Origin: Dermatophilaceae bacterium Sec6.4
GTDB lineage: Bacteria; Actinomycetota; Actinomycetes; Actinomycetales; Dermatophilaceae
Length of the DNA stretch: 64,000 nt
NCBI GenBank assembly: GCA_039636865.1
Contig: CP144172.1
Location: 3,472,001 to 3,536,000, forward strand
Direction of reading: 5' to 3'
A model generated the notes under the pieces. It saw only the letters and a list, made by a program, of their open reading frames with translations. It ran no database searches and had not been told where the DNA came from. The translations under genes were made by a program, and so were the position numbers. This document shows, in pieces, positions 39,723 to 49,111 of this stretch (its first letter is position 1; the number at the start of each line of letters is the position of its first letter).

Positions 39723-40396
39723 GGGACGGCGCCGGCGCCCGACTGCACCGGGTGCTGCCACCCGCGTGGCGCGGCGTCGGCCGCGCCGCCCAGTGGCACC
39801 GGGCCCGCGCCCGGCGGGTGCTCAGCGCAATTCTGCTGCTGATCTGCGGATCACTGCTCTGGACCGCGGTACGGCCCCCGGCGGATGCCGCCGAATCGAT
39901 GCTGGTCGCGGCGCGCGACCTCCCGGCGGGTCATCGCATCGTCTCCGCCGACCTGCGGTCGGTCTCCTGGCCGCGCATTGCCCGGTTGAAGGGAGCGCTC
40001 ACCCCCGCGTCTGCGCAGGGCTCGCTCACCGTCGCGGGCATCGACGCGGGTGAGCCCATCACGTCCTCGCGGGTGGCGGTCTCCCGGCGCTGGCCGGGGG
40101 TTGCCGACGGCAATGTCGTGGCATCGGTGTCGTCGGTGGACCCGGCCGTGACCGAGCTGGTGCGCGCCGGCGACCACGTCGATCTGATCGGCGCGCAGGG
40201 TCCGCTGGGGACGAACCTGCCCGTCGTGCTGGTCAGCCCTGGAACCGCCGGTGGCGGGTTCGGCGCCTCGACGCGGACCGCGGGCACCCTGTGGGTCAGT
40301 GTCCCCGCAGGCACCGCGGCGCGGATCGCGTCGGCCACCATGGTGTCGCGTACCTCGGGGGCGGGCATCGCGGTCGTTCTGCGACCCGCAACATGA
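39719..40396 (+). CDS. SAF-domain protein, CpaB/RcpC-like
   Basis: 225 aa. A basic cytoplasmic start is followed by one membrane helix (VLSAILLLICGSLLW) and an extracytoplasmic SAF domain from about residue 60 (MLVAARDLPAGHRIVSADL), then a beta-rich domain with VRAGDHVDLIGAQ. It resembles the Flp pilus assembly protein CpaB/RcpC, yet no other pilus genes are nearby. Its ATG overlaps the mtnP stop by four bases. Confidence 0.82.
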   Translation: MRDGAGARLHRVLPPAWRGVGRAAQWHRARARRVLSAILLLICGSLLWTAVRPPADAAESMLVAARDLPAGHRIVSADLRSVSWPRIARLKGALTPASAQGSLTVAGIDAGEPITSSRVAVSRRWPGVADGNVVASVSSVDPAVTELVRAGDHVDLIGAQGPLGTNLPVVLVSPGTAGGGFGASTRTAGTLWVSVPAGTAARIASATMVSRTSGAGIAVVLRPAT

Positions 40397-40494
40397 TGTG
40401 CGCTGCCCGAAATCTCGGCAGTCGACGAACGTCGTAGCCGGCTTGTCCCAGGCTGTACGGTCCTCCTTGTCTACTCATCAACTAAGGAGTCCTG

Positions 40495-40860
40495 GTGAAG
40501 GGTTTCAAAGATTTCATTCTGCGCGGCAACCTGATCGAGCTGGCCGTCGCCTTCGTCGTTGCCGCGGCATTCGCCGCACTTGTCAAGGCGACCGTTGAGA
40601 TCCTGCTGGCCATTGTCGGCAAGGTCGGAGGAGCTCAGGATTTCTCGAGCTACAAGCCGAGCGGTATCCCCGTCGGCGGATTCCTCACCGCCCTGATCTC
40701 GTTCCTGACAATCTCCGCAGTTGTGTACTTCGTCGTTGTCTTGCCCTACAACAAGTACCGTGAAATGCGCGAGAAGAACGTGGACACCGAGTCCGACCCG
40801 ACAGAACTCGACATCCTGGCCCAGATCCGCGACGAGCTGAAGGCCCGCCCGCACAACTGA
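40495..40860 (+). CDS. mscL: Large-conductance mechanosensitive channel
   Basis: 121 aa. MKGFKDFILRGNLIELAVAF is the signature N-terminal amphipathic helix and first membrane helix; a periplasmic loop and second helix (LISFLTISAVVYFVVVLPYN) follow, and the tail ends in a charged bundle helix. It releases osmolytes on hypo-osmotic shock. The GTG start has TAAGGAG nine bases upstream. Confidence 0.96.
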   Translation: MKGFKDFILRGNLIELAVAFVVAAAFAALVKATVEILLAIVGKVGGAQDFSSYKPSGIPVGGFLTALISFLTISAVVYFVVVLPYNKYREMREKNVDTESDPTELDILAQIRDELKARPHN

Positions 40861-40889
40861 TCGGCGTATCTGAGCAGGAGTTCGCGCTC

Positions 40890-41108
40890 TTACTCCCAGT
40901 GTGGTGGCCGCTGCTCGCGCCACCACTGCTCCTCGCGGTCGGCGGAATCCCCAGCAGTCGGGTTTCCGCCGACCGGCGACCTGTGGGTGTCCGCCTGGTA
41001 CCCCGCTTCGACGCCCTGAACCTGAGCAGACAGGTCCGGCGCGCCCTGCCCGATCGTCGCCGTGCCAGGACGCGTCACCCGTCGCGACCGGCGACGATGC
41101 TCAGTCAT
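40890..41108 (-). CDS. Small conserved-looking protein coupled to the helicase-nuclease
   Basis: 72 aa, rich in Arg at the start, Gly/Ala/Asp in the middle and ending in REEQWWREQRPPHWE. Its ATG overlaps the stop of the 1253-aa helicase gene by eight bases (ATGACTGA), so translation is probably coupled. It has no membrane helix or known domain. The distinctive aromatic C-terminus and tight coupling argue for a real gene; function is unknown. It is too small to rule out chance completely. Confidence 0.6.
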   Translation of the reverse strand: MTEHRRRSRRVTRPGTATIGQGAPDLSAQVQGVEAGYQADTHRSPVGGNPTAGDSADREEQWWREQRPPHWE

Positions 41109-44100
41109 GGTGTTGCGTCGGGGACAGGGCCGGCATGGCATTGCGGCGTATCGAGGCGGCCTGCACGACCCGGATCAGCCGCGCTACCTCCTTGGCCGGG
41201 TCGCGGAACAGATCTCTGGTCAGCACTCGTTCGTAGGTCCATCCGCGGGCCCGTAACTGAGCCGGCCTGATCCGTTCGCGGTCGCGTGCGTAGCGCAACG
41301 ATCCGTAAACCGCGCCGTCGCTCTCGATCGCGACCAGCAGATCACCACGACGTCTCGGGTCCTCGACCACGAGGTCGATGCGCGGGTCACCGAGGCCGTG
41401 TCCGGTGTGGACCGTGAGGCCTTCTGCGCCGAGACGCCGCGCGAGGTCCGCTATTGCCGGAGACACCTCGACGACCGCCTCACCGGGCTCAGGCCGGTCC
41501 AACACGCTGCCTGTCGACGCCGTCCGCCGGCGGCGCGCCGGGGTGGCGCCGACCGGTGCGACACCAGCCGTCCGCGAGATGCGACGTCCCGAACCGCCGG
41601 ACGCCGCGTACAACAGGTAGTCGCGCAGCAGCATCGCACCGCGTGACCGTAGCGACGAAGGGTCCAGATCGTCTCCGGACAGCCCCGATACGACGACGAT
41701 CCGGCGCCGCGCCCTGGTCATGGCGACGGTCACCAGGCGCTCGCCACCGGGTTCGCTGACGGCGCCGAGGCGGGCAGGGACCCGGCCGCGTTCGTCTCTG
41801 CCGAATCCGACCGCGACGATCACGGCATCCCGCTCGATCCCGATCGCCCGATCTGCGGTCATCACGAACCTGGGGTCGGGCAGCAGCGCCGCCAGGCCCG
41901 CATCCTCCACCGCGAGCGCCCGCACCCGGGCAAGAATCTGAGCTGCGTGCCCTTGGTCGAAGGAGATGACCGCGACGCTCTCCTGCGGTCGCGTCTGCAA
42001 CTGCTCACGCAGCACCTGCACGACCTGGTCGACCTCCGCGGCAGAGGTGCCCTGCTCGTACCGCGCCTCACTGAGGACGTCCAGCCGCACCCCCCCGGTT
42101 TGATCCGCTGCGGGGAACGTGCCGATCTGGTGCCCGTACACCCGGGCACCGGCAAACGCGAAAAGGCGTTCGTCCAGTGACCGGTAGTGCGTGCCGAGGG
42201 TGCGCAGCGGGAAGAGCTGCTGGGCGTGATCCAGCAGCACGTCAGCTGCGGGGGACGTCTCACCGAGCGGGAAACGTGCGGGAGAGGCTCCCTCCGGGTC
42301 GCCGAACACCACTGCCTGCGACCCTCTGGACAGCGCGGGAATTGCGTCGGCCAACCTCACTGAGGACGCGTCGTCGATGATCACGGCGTCGAACCAGAGC
42401 CCGGCGGGAAGGTGCGCGGGCACGGCGAGCGGGGACATTGCCCAGCAGGGCGCGAGCGCCGTCAGTAATTCGGTCGCCTGCGGCAGCAGTTGTCCTACCG
42501 AACCCGCATGCCGTTGCAGCGCACCGACCTGCTCGGGCAGTTCCCGCTCGGCCGTCGCCCGCTGCACCGCGATCCGGGCGCGCAACCGGGCGGCGCTCAG
42601 ACTGAGGTGGCGAGCATCGGCAGCGACGTACGCGCTCGCGACTCCGCGCACCTGCTCACCCGTCGAGCCGTCATAGGTCTGTTCGGTCGCCACGACGTGA
42701 TCGACGATCGAGGCCCACCACACGAACTCCAGTTCCTGAGCGGCTTCGCGCGCTTCCACCCGCCGCGAGGCCAGATCGATGAGCAGCGGACCGAGGCCGA
42801 ATCCACGCAGCCGGTCCACCGCCTGCAGGGACTGCGTTGCCGCGACGCGTCGTTCGGGTTGGGACGCAAGCAGCGTCATGCGCTCCTGCAACCGATCGCA
42901 GTCCAGCTGCAGCAGATCACCACCGTCGGGCGTCTCGGCCAACCGTTCGCCCAGCCACTCCAGGTCCTCGCGCAGCGCTTCGGTGTGCCGCGCCAGTTCC
43001 GGCACCCCCGCGCGGGTAGCCGGTCGGGCGCCGGCACCTGCCGCTTCCCGCCAGTCCTGCCGCTGGGTGCGGGCCCGGACCAGTGCCGTGTGCAGGTCCC
43101 GTGGAGGTGGTCCCGGGCGAAGCAGTGCACGCGCAGCGCGTTCCAGGCGCCGCCGCTCCATGGCGCCGATGCGGTGTTCGCCGGTGCTGCGGTCCTTGCG
43201 GGCAGCGGTCGCCAACACCATGTCGTCCAGCGGCGCGTCGAAAATCTGAGGGGTGAAGATCTCCAGGCTCTGGTGCACCTGCCGCAGCAGCTCCAAGAGC
43301 TGCTCCTGCGCGGTCACGGCGCTCGGGACGGACAACCCGAGATGGGTGCACAGCTCCTGCCACCGACGGCGTTGGGCGGGCAGTTCGTCGTGCGCGAGTC
43401 GCTGCACGAGGTCGCCGGCCCGGTCGGCCTGACTCGCTCCGACCAATCGGGCGCCATACCACGCATCGACGGCGCCTGTCGTGGTCCAGACTCCGTCCGC
43501 GACCACCGTCGACAGCTGCTCCTGCAGCTCGCGGCGACGCTCGAGGTCGATAGCGGTGAGCTGCGGTCCGTGCAGTCGGACCCGCGAACGCGGCGGCGGC
43601 GTCCGCTTGCTCAGGCGCGTCAGCCGCTCCTGGGCTTCGTCCAACGTGACGCCCCACGATGTCAGCGGCTCGTGCATCAGCGTCCAGTGCTGCTGCACCC
43701 GCCCGCGCAGCGCCTGGACGTCCAGGTCGGCAACGGGCACCTGCTCCGTGACACCCTCGGCGGACCGCAGCACCTGACGCAGCTCGTCCAGCGTCTGTTC
43801 CGGGGCGCAGTCAGAGCCCAGATCGAGCAGCACATCGGCGAGTCCCTCGGTCGCGAGGTGCGCCTGGACGGCCTCGATCGAGCCACGGGACTGCGCGACC
43901 AACAGGACCCGGCGCCCGGCGCCGGCCATCGCGGCGATGAGGCTGGCGATCGTGTGGGTCTTGCCGGTGCCCGCGGCCCCCACCACACATAGATCCGCTC
44001 CGGCGAGTACAGCATCGACGATGTCCTGCTGCGCGCTGTCCAGGTCGACGGCCAGCCACTCATCCGCGGGGTTGCGCTCGGCGTACTCCGGCGGCACCGC

Positions 44101-44862
44101 GCTGACAGCTGCGATTGCCTCCGGCTCACCGGCCAGGGCAGCGACGATTTCGGCGTGCCCGATGGTGTCCGCCTGACCGGGTAGATCGCGCACGAGTGGG
44201 AGTTTGAAATCGCTGTAGACCCCGACCGTCAGGTGCGGCTCGATGTGCAGGTCCAGGACCTGAGCGCAGGCCTGCCGCAAAACGCCGTACGCCGCCCGGG
44301 GTATGACGTCGGTGTCACCACTGACTGCCCGCAGTACCGCGTCTTCATCGACCTCGACACCGAACTCACGCAAGGTGGCCGTCAGTACCGGGTTGACCTC
44401 GAGCCGGTCGGACATGGTCAGTTGCAGGTCACCGGCAACTGACCGCAGGGAGCACGGCCGCAGGAGCACCGGGGCGTGCGGGGTGCGGTCGACACCCCGC
44501 CAGGGCCAGCTCGCGGTCCCGGAGGCCAGGTAGCAGCAGGAGAGGCCGTAATCGTCGAACAACCGGTCGGCGAGTTGTTGCAGCTGCTGGGCCTGGCTGA
44601 GCACCCGTTCGCGCGCGGCGGGTTCGCGGAACAGCTGCGAGAGACGCACCGTGCCGGAGGACAGCAGTCGCGCCAGTCCGGCCGGGTGAGCGGCGGTCAG
44701 GTCCAGCCGCAGGGCTTCGTCACTGCCGCCGGCCCACAACAGCGAGTTGGGTCCCCCGATCGCCACGAGCTGCCGTTGCCACCCCGCCACGGCGACGGCA
44801 ACGATCTCGCTGGAAGCGGATTCGTCGGCTGGGCCACGCTCGCCTGTCTCCACCTCTGTCAC
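41101..44862 (-). CDS. SF1 helicase fused to a Vsr-like (MTES_1575-type) nuclease domain
   Basis: 1253 aa. The N-terminal 280 residues are of uncertain type (DUF4011-like at best). Walker A GAAGTGKTHT is at 295-304, a long coiled insertion follows, Walker B-like VIIDDASS lies near 815, motif III is FGDPEGASP, motif V TADRAIGIERDAVIVAV and motif VI TVAMTRARRRIVVVSG. The last 120 residues form a PD-(D/E)xK Vsr-like nuclease: DPRIDLVV, then LVAIESDGAVYGS and ARDRERIR. This helicase-nuclease plan suggests DNA processing, repair or defence; the function is inferred only. The start is a GTG at 44862. Confidence 0.85.
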   Translation of the reverse strand: MTEVETGERGPADESASSEIVAVAVAGWQRQLVAIGGPNSLLWAGGSDEALRLDLTAAHPAGLARLLSSGTVRLSQLFREPAARERVLSQAQQLQQLADRLFDDYGLSCCYLASGTASWPWRGVDRTPHAPVLLRPCSLRSVAGDLQLTMSDRLEVNPVLTATLREFGVEVDEDAVLRAVSGDTDVIPRAAYGVLRQACAQVLDLHIEPHLTVGVYSDFKLPLVRDLPGQADTIGHAEIVAALAGEPEAIAAVSAVPPEYAERNPADEWLAVDLDSAQQDIVDAVLAGADLCVVGAAGTGKTHTIASLIAAMAGAGRRVLLVAQSRGSIEAVQAHLATEGLADVLLDLGSDCAPEQTLDELRQVLRSAEGVTEQVPVADLDVQALRGRVQQHWTLMHEPLTSWGVTLDEAQERLTRLSKRTPPPRSRVRLHGPQLTAIDLERRRELQEQLSTVVADGVWTTTGAVDAWYGARLVGASQADRAGDLVQRLAHDELPAQRRRWQELCTHLGLSVPSAVTAQEQLLELLRQVHQSLEIFTPQIFDAPLDDMVLATAARKDRSTGEHRIGAMERRRLERAARALLRPGPPPRDLHTALVRARTQRQDWREAAGAGARPATRAGVPELARHTEALREDLEWLGERLAETPDGGDLLQLDCDRLQERMTLLASQPERRVAATQSLQAVDRLRGFGLGPLLIDLASRRVEAREAAQELEFVWWASIVDHVVATEQTYDGSTGEQVRGVASAYVAADARHLSLSAARLRARIAVQRATAERELPEQVGALQRHAGSVGQLLPQATELLTALAPCWAMSPLAVPAHLPAGLWFDAVIIDDASSVRLADAIPALSRGSQAVVFGDPEGASPARFPLGETSPAADVLLDHAQQLFPLRTLGTHYRSLDERLFAFAGARVYGHQIGTFPAADQTGGVRLDVLSEARYEQGTSAAEVDQVVQVLREQLQTRPQESVAVISFDQGHAAQILARVRALAVEDAGLAALLPDPRFVMTADRAIGIERDAVIVAVGFGRDERGRVPARLGAVSEPGGERLVTVAMTRARRRIVVVSGLSGDDLDPSSLRSRGAMLLRDYLLYAASGGSGRRISRTAGVAPVGATPARRRRTASTGSVLDRPEPGEAVVEVSPAIADLARRLGAEGLTVHTGHGLGDPRIDLVVEDPRRRGDLLVAIESDGAVYGSLRYARDRERIRPAQLRARGWTYERVLTRDLFRDPAKEVARLIRVVQAASIRRNAMPALSPTQHHD

Positions 44863-45176
44863 CGTGCAAGGTTATCCGGGCTCGACCGCCGCACGGCTCA
44901 GCCGCGCTCAGGGTGGACGCCGAGGGAACGCCGGTGAGGTCGCCGGCTGCCGATGCCGGATACGGGGCCTGTCGATCGGCGCCGCCGGGTGTTGCGCGCG
45001 GATCGGCCTGCGTCCGTGTCATCGTTGTCCCCAGCCGGAACGACGCCAGGTTACCCATTCGTAGACAGCGCTTACTGCTGCTGGCCGACGATCGGCGGCT
45101 GCGCATGACCTAATGTGCGCCTGGACCTGCTTGGCTGGACCGCGAACCGCCGTACGCCACGACGAGAGGGACACCG
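44863..45176. promoter_or_regulatory. Divergent intergenic region, helicase and AI-2E transporter
   Basis: 314 bases between two divergent genes. No credible coding sequence, tRNA or terminator was seen. A TAATGT at 45111-45116 could be a -10 for the transporter, and GAGAGGG lies upstream of its ATG. Promoters for both genes are expected here. Confidence 0.4.
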
Positions 45177-46493
45177 ATGACCAAGAGGCCCGGCCCGGCG
45201 TCCTTGGAGATGCCGAACGTGCAGATTGGCACGACCGAGTCGCGCCAGGATGCTCTGGACCGCTCCCCCAACATCGGCCTGGACCGCTCCCAGGTCATCT
45301 CGCAGGGTTTGCGGTGGACGGCGAGTTGGTCGCTGCGGATGCTGGTTATCTTCGCCGGCGTATGGGCCGTGCTCACCCTGTTGGGCATTTTCTGGAGCGC
45401 GATCCTGCCGGTCGTTCTGGCCCTGATCGTCTCCACGGTGCTCTGGCCACCCGCACGGTGGTTACGCAAGCACGGGCTACCCCCGGCTCTCGCGGCGGCC
45501 GGCACCATGCTGGGGACATTCGCGGTCATCGGCGGGATATTCACGCTCATCGGTGCGAACGTCAACTCACAGTGGCCGACGCTGACGACCAAAGCCATCG
45601 CCGGTGTGAAAGACCTTCAGATGCGCCTGGAACAGGATCCGTTCAACTTCAGCTCCAAACAACTGAACGGCGCAGTGGAGGCAGTCACCAGCAAACTGCA
45701 GGCCAGCGGCGACCAGATCACCAATGGCGTGGTGTCCGGCGCGACCGTGGCCACCCACCTCATCGTCACCTTCCTGGTCGCGCTGATCCTCACGTTCTTC
45801 TTCATCAAGGACGGCCCCCGCTTCCTGCCGCTGGTGCGCAGAATGGCCGGGCGTGGGGCCGGCGCCCATCTGACCGAGGCGCTCGCCCGGTCCTACAGCA
45901 CGCTCGGCGGCTTCATCCGGGCGCAGGCGATCGTCAGTGCAATCGACGCGATGTGTATCGGCGTCGGCCTCTGGGTGCTGGGCGTGCCGTTGGCGTTGCC
46001 CCTGATCGTGCTGACGTTCTTCGGCGGTTTCATCCCCATCGTGGGCGCTTTCGTCGCCGGGGTGCTCGCCGTGCTGGTCGCGCTGGTGACCGTCGGGCTG
46101 ACCAAGGCACTGATCCTGTTGGCGGTCATCGTGCTCGTGCAGCAGCTGGAGGGGCACATCCTGTCGCCGATCTTCCAGAGCCGCTCGATGGAGTTGCACC
46201 CCGGCGTGGTGCTGGTGTCGGTGGCGTTCGGCGGCGAAGCTTTTGGAATTACCGGAGCATTCCTGGCCGTGCCCGTGGCCGCAACGCTCACCGTGTTGAT
46301 CCGTTACACCAATGAGCAGATCGACCTACGCACCGGCGACGTGCATGCGGAGCAGCTGGAGCCCATCACTCCCGAGGGCGTGATGGCGGCCGAGGAAGGT
46401 GAGCAACACGGCATCCGGCTCGCCACTGAGGCGTACGCGGAGGACATTGGTGAGTCGACCCGGACCTTGATGCAGCGCTTGCGACGTCACTGA
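45177..46493 (+). CDS. AI-2E family transporter (PerM/TqsA-like)
   Basis: 438 aa. About eight membrane helices: paired helices from residue 45, a soluble middle region of about 100 residues, then LIVTFLVALILTFFFIKDGPRF and a C-terminal helix group with FFGGFIPIVGAF and EGHILSPIFQSRSM, the family signatures. Members export autoinducer-2, indole or ions; no substrate can be assigned. The ATG has GAGAGGG at suitable distance. Confidence 0.9.
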   Translation: MTKRPGPASLEMPNVQIGTTESRQDALDRSPNIGLDRSQVISQGLRWTASWSLRMLVIFAGVWAVLTLLGIFWSAILPVVLALIVSTVLWPPARWLRKHGLPPALAAAGTMLGTFAVIGGIFTLIGANVNSQWPTLTTKAIAGVKDLQMRLEQDPFNFSSKQLNGAVEAVTSKLQASGDQITNGVVSGATVATHLIVTFLVALILTFFFIKDGPRFLPLVRRMAGRGAGAHLTEALARSYSTLGGFIRAQAIVSAIDAMCIGVGLWVLGVPLALPLIVLTFFGGFIPIVGAFVAGVLAVLVALVTVGLTKALILLAVIVLVQQLEGHILSPIFQSRSMELHPGVVLVSVAFGGEAFGITGAFLAVPVAATLTVLIRYTNEQIDLRTGDVHAEQLEPITPEGVMAAEEGEQHGIRLATEAYAEDIGESTRTLMQRLRRH

Positions 46494-46508
46494 TGCGTTC
46501 GTTGCCGG

Positions 46509-47030
46509 TCAGCTGTAGACGCGGGTGACCGCGCGACGCACCCGCCGAGAGACCAACAGCAGGGCAGCTGCCAACGGGATCTCGATCAGCACGGCGGTCA
46601 GGGCGCTGGTGACCAGGTCGCTGCCGCCTGCAGAGGTCGTCACGTCGAACCAGGCATCGGTCAGAAGCAGCGTCGCGGCGGCAACGGTCGCGGCGATAGC
46701 GATCGGGCGGCGTCGCCAGAGCGTCCAGGCCGCCCAGCACAGCGCGGCGAGCAGCGCGAGGTCGAAACCGGTCCAGGTCAGTCGCCAATGCCCGGCGACG
46801 TATTCACGCGGCAACATCACCGCCAGCACCGCGATCCACGGCACCAGCAGCACGCAGCAGCCTGCAAGGATTCGCAGGAACCACCGGCGACTGATCAGCA
46901 CTCGACGCGACTGGGGTAGGTCGATTCGCATCGGCCCCTCCCGTCTTGCCGACCCCTCCAAGCGGAGCATCAAGGCGCGGCGTTCGTCGTCAGTGAGCTC
47001 GGCCAGCATCGCGTCGGTGATCTGCGCCAT
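46509..47030 (-). CDS. Hypothetical four-helix membrane protein
   Basis: 173 aa. The N-terminal 45 residues are soluble (AQITDAMLAELTDDERRAL). Four hydrophobic helices follow (around 50-72, 85-103, 108-126, 140-160), and the protein ends in a basic tail. No family was recognised. It converges on the AI-2E transporter across 15 bases with no obvious terminator. Confidence 0.75.
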   Translation of the reverse strand: MAQITDAMLAELTDDERRALMLRLEGSARREGPMRIDLPQSRRVLISRRWFLRILAGCCVLLVPWIAVLAVMLPREYVAGHWRLTWTGFDLALLAALCWAAWTLWRRRPIAIAATVAAATLLLTDAWFDVTTSAGGSDLVTSALTAVLIEIPLAAALLLVSRRVRRAVTRVYS

Positions 47031-47195
47031 GACGGGTCAACGCCGCCCATTCGAACCGCTGAAACGCCCGACGTGCCGCATGGTTACAGCCTCCCACTGT
47101 GCACCACGGTGCTTCTGGGGCGGGCAGGGGCAGGGATCTGGCTCGCTCCCTGATCGGCAGGTTCGAACCGCCCGGTAGAGTGGCCGATCTGCCCC

Positions 47196-47271
47196 GCCCT
47201 CGTAGCTCAGGGGATAGAGCACCGCTCTCCTAAAGCGGGTGTCGCATGTTCGAATCATGCCGGGGGCACCA
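47196..47271 (+). tRNA. tRNA-Arg (CCU)
   Basis: 76 bases with encoded CCA. Acceptor GCCCTCG pairs with CGGGGGC, anticodon stem CCGCT/AGCGG encloses CTCCTAA (anticodon CCT), and T stem GCATG/CATGC has loop TTCGAAT. The discriminator is A. It decodes the rare AGG codon. Confidence 0.95.
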
Positions 47272-47701
47272 CACGCTTGCCCAGGTCAGAGGCCTGCGAA
47301 AGATCCCGGAGCTACGCCGTCTTGGGTGGAACCCAGACGGGACTACGAAGGTTTGACGACATCTGGCGGGCTCCGAGTTTCGTGAGTGACGTGTAGGCCT
47401 CCCTCGCCCGTACTCCGGAATCTTTCCTGCGGTGATCGGCGGGTGGTGGGAAGCTCGAAGCGCGAAAGCGCACCGCGAGGCCATGATGACGAGGACCGCG
47501 CGCGACTGTTGCCTATAACGAAGCCCGGAGGATTCGATCGCCCGGCTCATACCCACCGCACATTCCGTTCGGAGTTCCGCTACGACCTGCCGTGCGACGA
47601 TTTTTTCAAGGTGCCTCGACGGCGCCGAATCCTCCCAATTCTCTTCGTCGCGCTGCCTGAGTCAGATGAGTTCCCACCATTCCGGCTGGCATGATCTGCG
47701 T
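47272..47701. other. Gene-poor 430-base stretch after tRNA-Arg
   Basis: No frame here has convincing codon use or similarity. A hairpin CCGTCTTGGGT/ACCCAGACGG (47317-47340, one bulge) could end the tRNA transcript but lacks a T-run. No direct repeat of the tRNA 3-prime end was found downstream. A -10-like CATGAT at 47690-47695 lies at its end. Confidence 0.5.
47690..47695 (+). promoter_or_regulatory. Predicted -10 element, leaderless ilvA transcript
   Basis: CATGAT, close to TATAAT, ends six bases before the ATG at 47702. No ribosome binding site is present, which supports the downstream ATG as start over an in-frame ATG at 47666. Confidence 0.4.
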
Positions 47702-48928
47702 ATGGAGCTTGTGGGTGCGGAACGGATTGCCGCGGCGGCGCAGTTGCTGGAGCCCGTGGTGCGGCGCACCCCGGTACTGCCCTCCCGGGTGCTGACGGAA
47801 CACACAGGAGTACCCGTGCACCTCAAGTGCGAGAACCTGCAGCGCACCGGTTCATTCAAGATTCGCGGCGCCTACACACGATTGCACGCACTCTCTGCGG
47901 ACGAACGGGCCCAGGGCGTCGTCGCAGCAAGTGCAGGCAACCACGCGCAGGGCGTGGCCTTGGCCGCCCAACTGCTCGGTATCGGCGCCACTGTATTCAT
48001 GCCCGCCGGGGCATCGCTGCCCAAGCTCGCCGCTACCCGCGCCTACGGCGCGCAGGTGTATCTGGAAGGGGCCGTCCTGGAGGATTCCATCGCAGCGGCG
48101 ATGACGTATGCCGAGCGCACCGGGGCAGTGTTCATCCATCCGTTCGACCACCTCGACGTCATCGCCGGTCAAGGCACCTGTGGGCTGGAAATCGTTCAAC
48201 AGCTCCCCAAAGTGGCCACCGTGCTGGTCTGCACCGGCGGCGGGGGGCTGCTGGCGGGTATCGCGGCGGCGGCCCGCGCACACCGGCCGGGGGTGCGCAT
48301 CATCGGGGTACAGGCCGAGGCAGCTGCTGCCTGGCCCGCGTCGCTTGTAGCCGGCCATCCCGTGACCTTGCGCGAGATGTCCACCATGGCCGACGGGATC
48401 GCGGTGGGCGCGCCGAGCCCGATCACCTACGCCCACGTCGAAGCGCTGGTCGACCAGATCGTCACTGTCAGCGAGGACGCACTCTCACGTGCCCTGCTGC
48501 TGTGCCTGGAGCGCTCGAAGATGGTCGTCGAGCCCGCGGGGGCCGCGGCAGTGGCGGCGCTACTCGACCTCGATCTGCACCTGGACGGGCCGGTGTGCGC
48601 GGTGCTGTCCGGCGGCAACATCGATCCACTGCTGCTGGCCCAGGTGATGCAACACGGGCTGTCGGCAGCGGGTCGCTACCTGTCGCTCCAGGTCACCGTG
48701 CCCGACCGGCCCGGTTGCCTCGCTGCGTTGCTGAGCACCCTCGGCGCCGCAGGTGGCAACGTCATCGACGTCGCACATTCCCGCCTCACCGGCACCCTCG
48801 CACTCGGCGAGGTCGAGATCGAGACCACCGTAGAGACCCGCGGCGCCTCCCACAGCCACGACCTGGTCGCCAGACTGCGCGAACACGGGTACCAGGTCGC
48901 GGTGATGACCCCCGACCACCAGGACTGA
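47702..48928 (+). CDS. ilvA: Threonine ammonia-lyase (threonine dehydratase) with ACT domain
   Basis: 408-aa PLP enzyme turning threonine into 2-oxobutanoate. KCENLQRTGSFKIRGAY holds the PLP Lys, SAGNHAQGVALAA and GGGGLLAGIAAAA the PLP phosphate loops. The C-terminal ACT domain starts near residue 325 (YLSLQVTVPDRPGCL). One ACT domain and this length fit the shorter catabolic/IlvA1-type form. No other branched-chain amino-acid genes are adjacent. Confidence 0.94.
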   Translation: MELVGAERIAAAAQLLEPVVRRTPVLPSRVLTEHTGVPVHLKCENLQRTGSFKIRGAYTRLHALSADERAQGVVAASAGNHAQGVALAAQLLGIGATVFMPAGASLPKLAATRAYGAQVYLEGAVLEDSIAAAMTYAERTGAVFIHPFDHLDVIAGQGTCGLEIVQQLPKVATVLVCTGGGGLLAGIAAAARAHRPGVRIIGVQAEAAAAWPASLVAGHPVTLREMSTMADGIAVGAPSPITYAHVEALVDQIVTVSEDALSRALLLCLERSKMVVEPAGAAAVAALLDLDLHLDGPVCAVLSGGNIDPLLLAQVMQHGLSAAGRYLSLQVTVPDRPGCLAALLSTLGAAGGNVIDVAHSRLTGTLALGEVEIETTVETRGASHSHDLVARLREHGYQVAVMTPDHQD

Positions 48929-49111
48929 GTATCCGACCCGACCAGAACACGTAAGTGAGGCGGTTCGGGCCGATGGCGTGCCTGGACGGGATCGGTCGGG
49001 CCGGGCTGACGTTCCGTGAGCGGTCGATCTTCCGTACCGCTCTTAAGGGATCGCCGCTCCAGCGAACCAAATCGACCTGGTCCAAGCAGTACGTGCGGCC
49101 GGTCGAGCAGG
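48929..49111. other. Intergenic stretch next to decayed toxin locus
   Basis: About 180 bases between ilvA and the toxin remnant. A short open frame on the plus strand begins at 48955 but has no recognisable motif. The region looks like debris left with the truncated toxin gene. Confidence 0.4.

Noticed and set aside
47196..47271. tRNA-Arg as integration site of a genomic island
   Set aside because: No downstream copy of the tRNA 3-prime end, no integrase and core genes continue after 430 bases.
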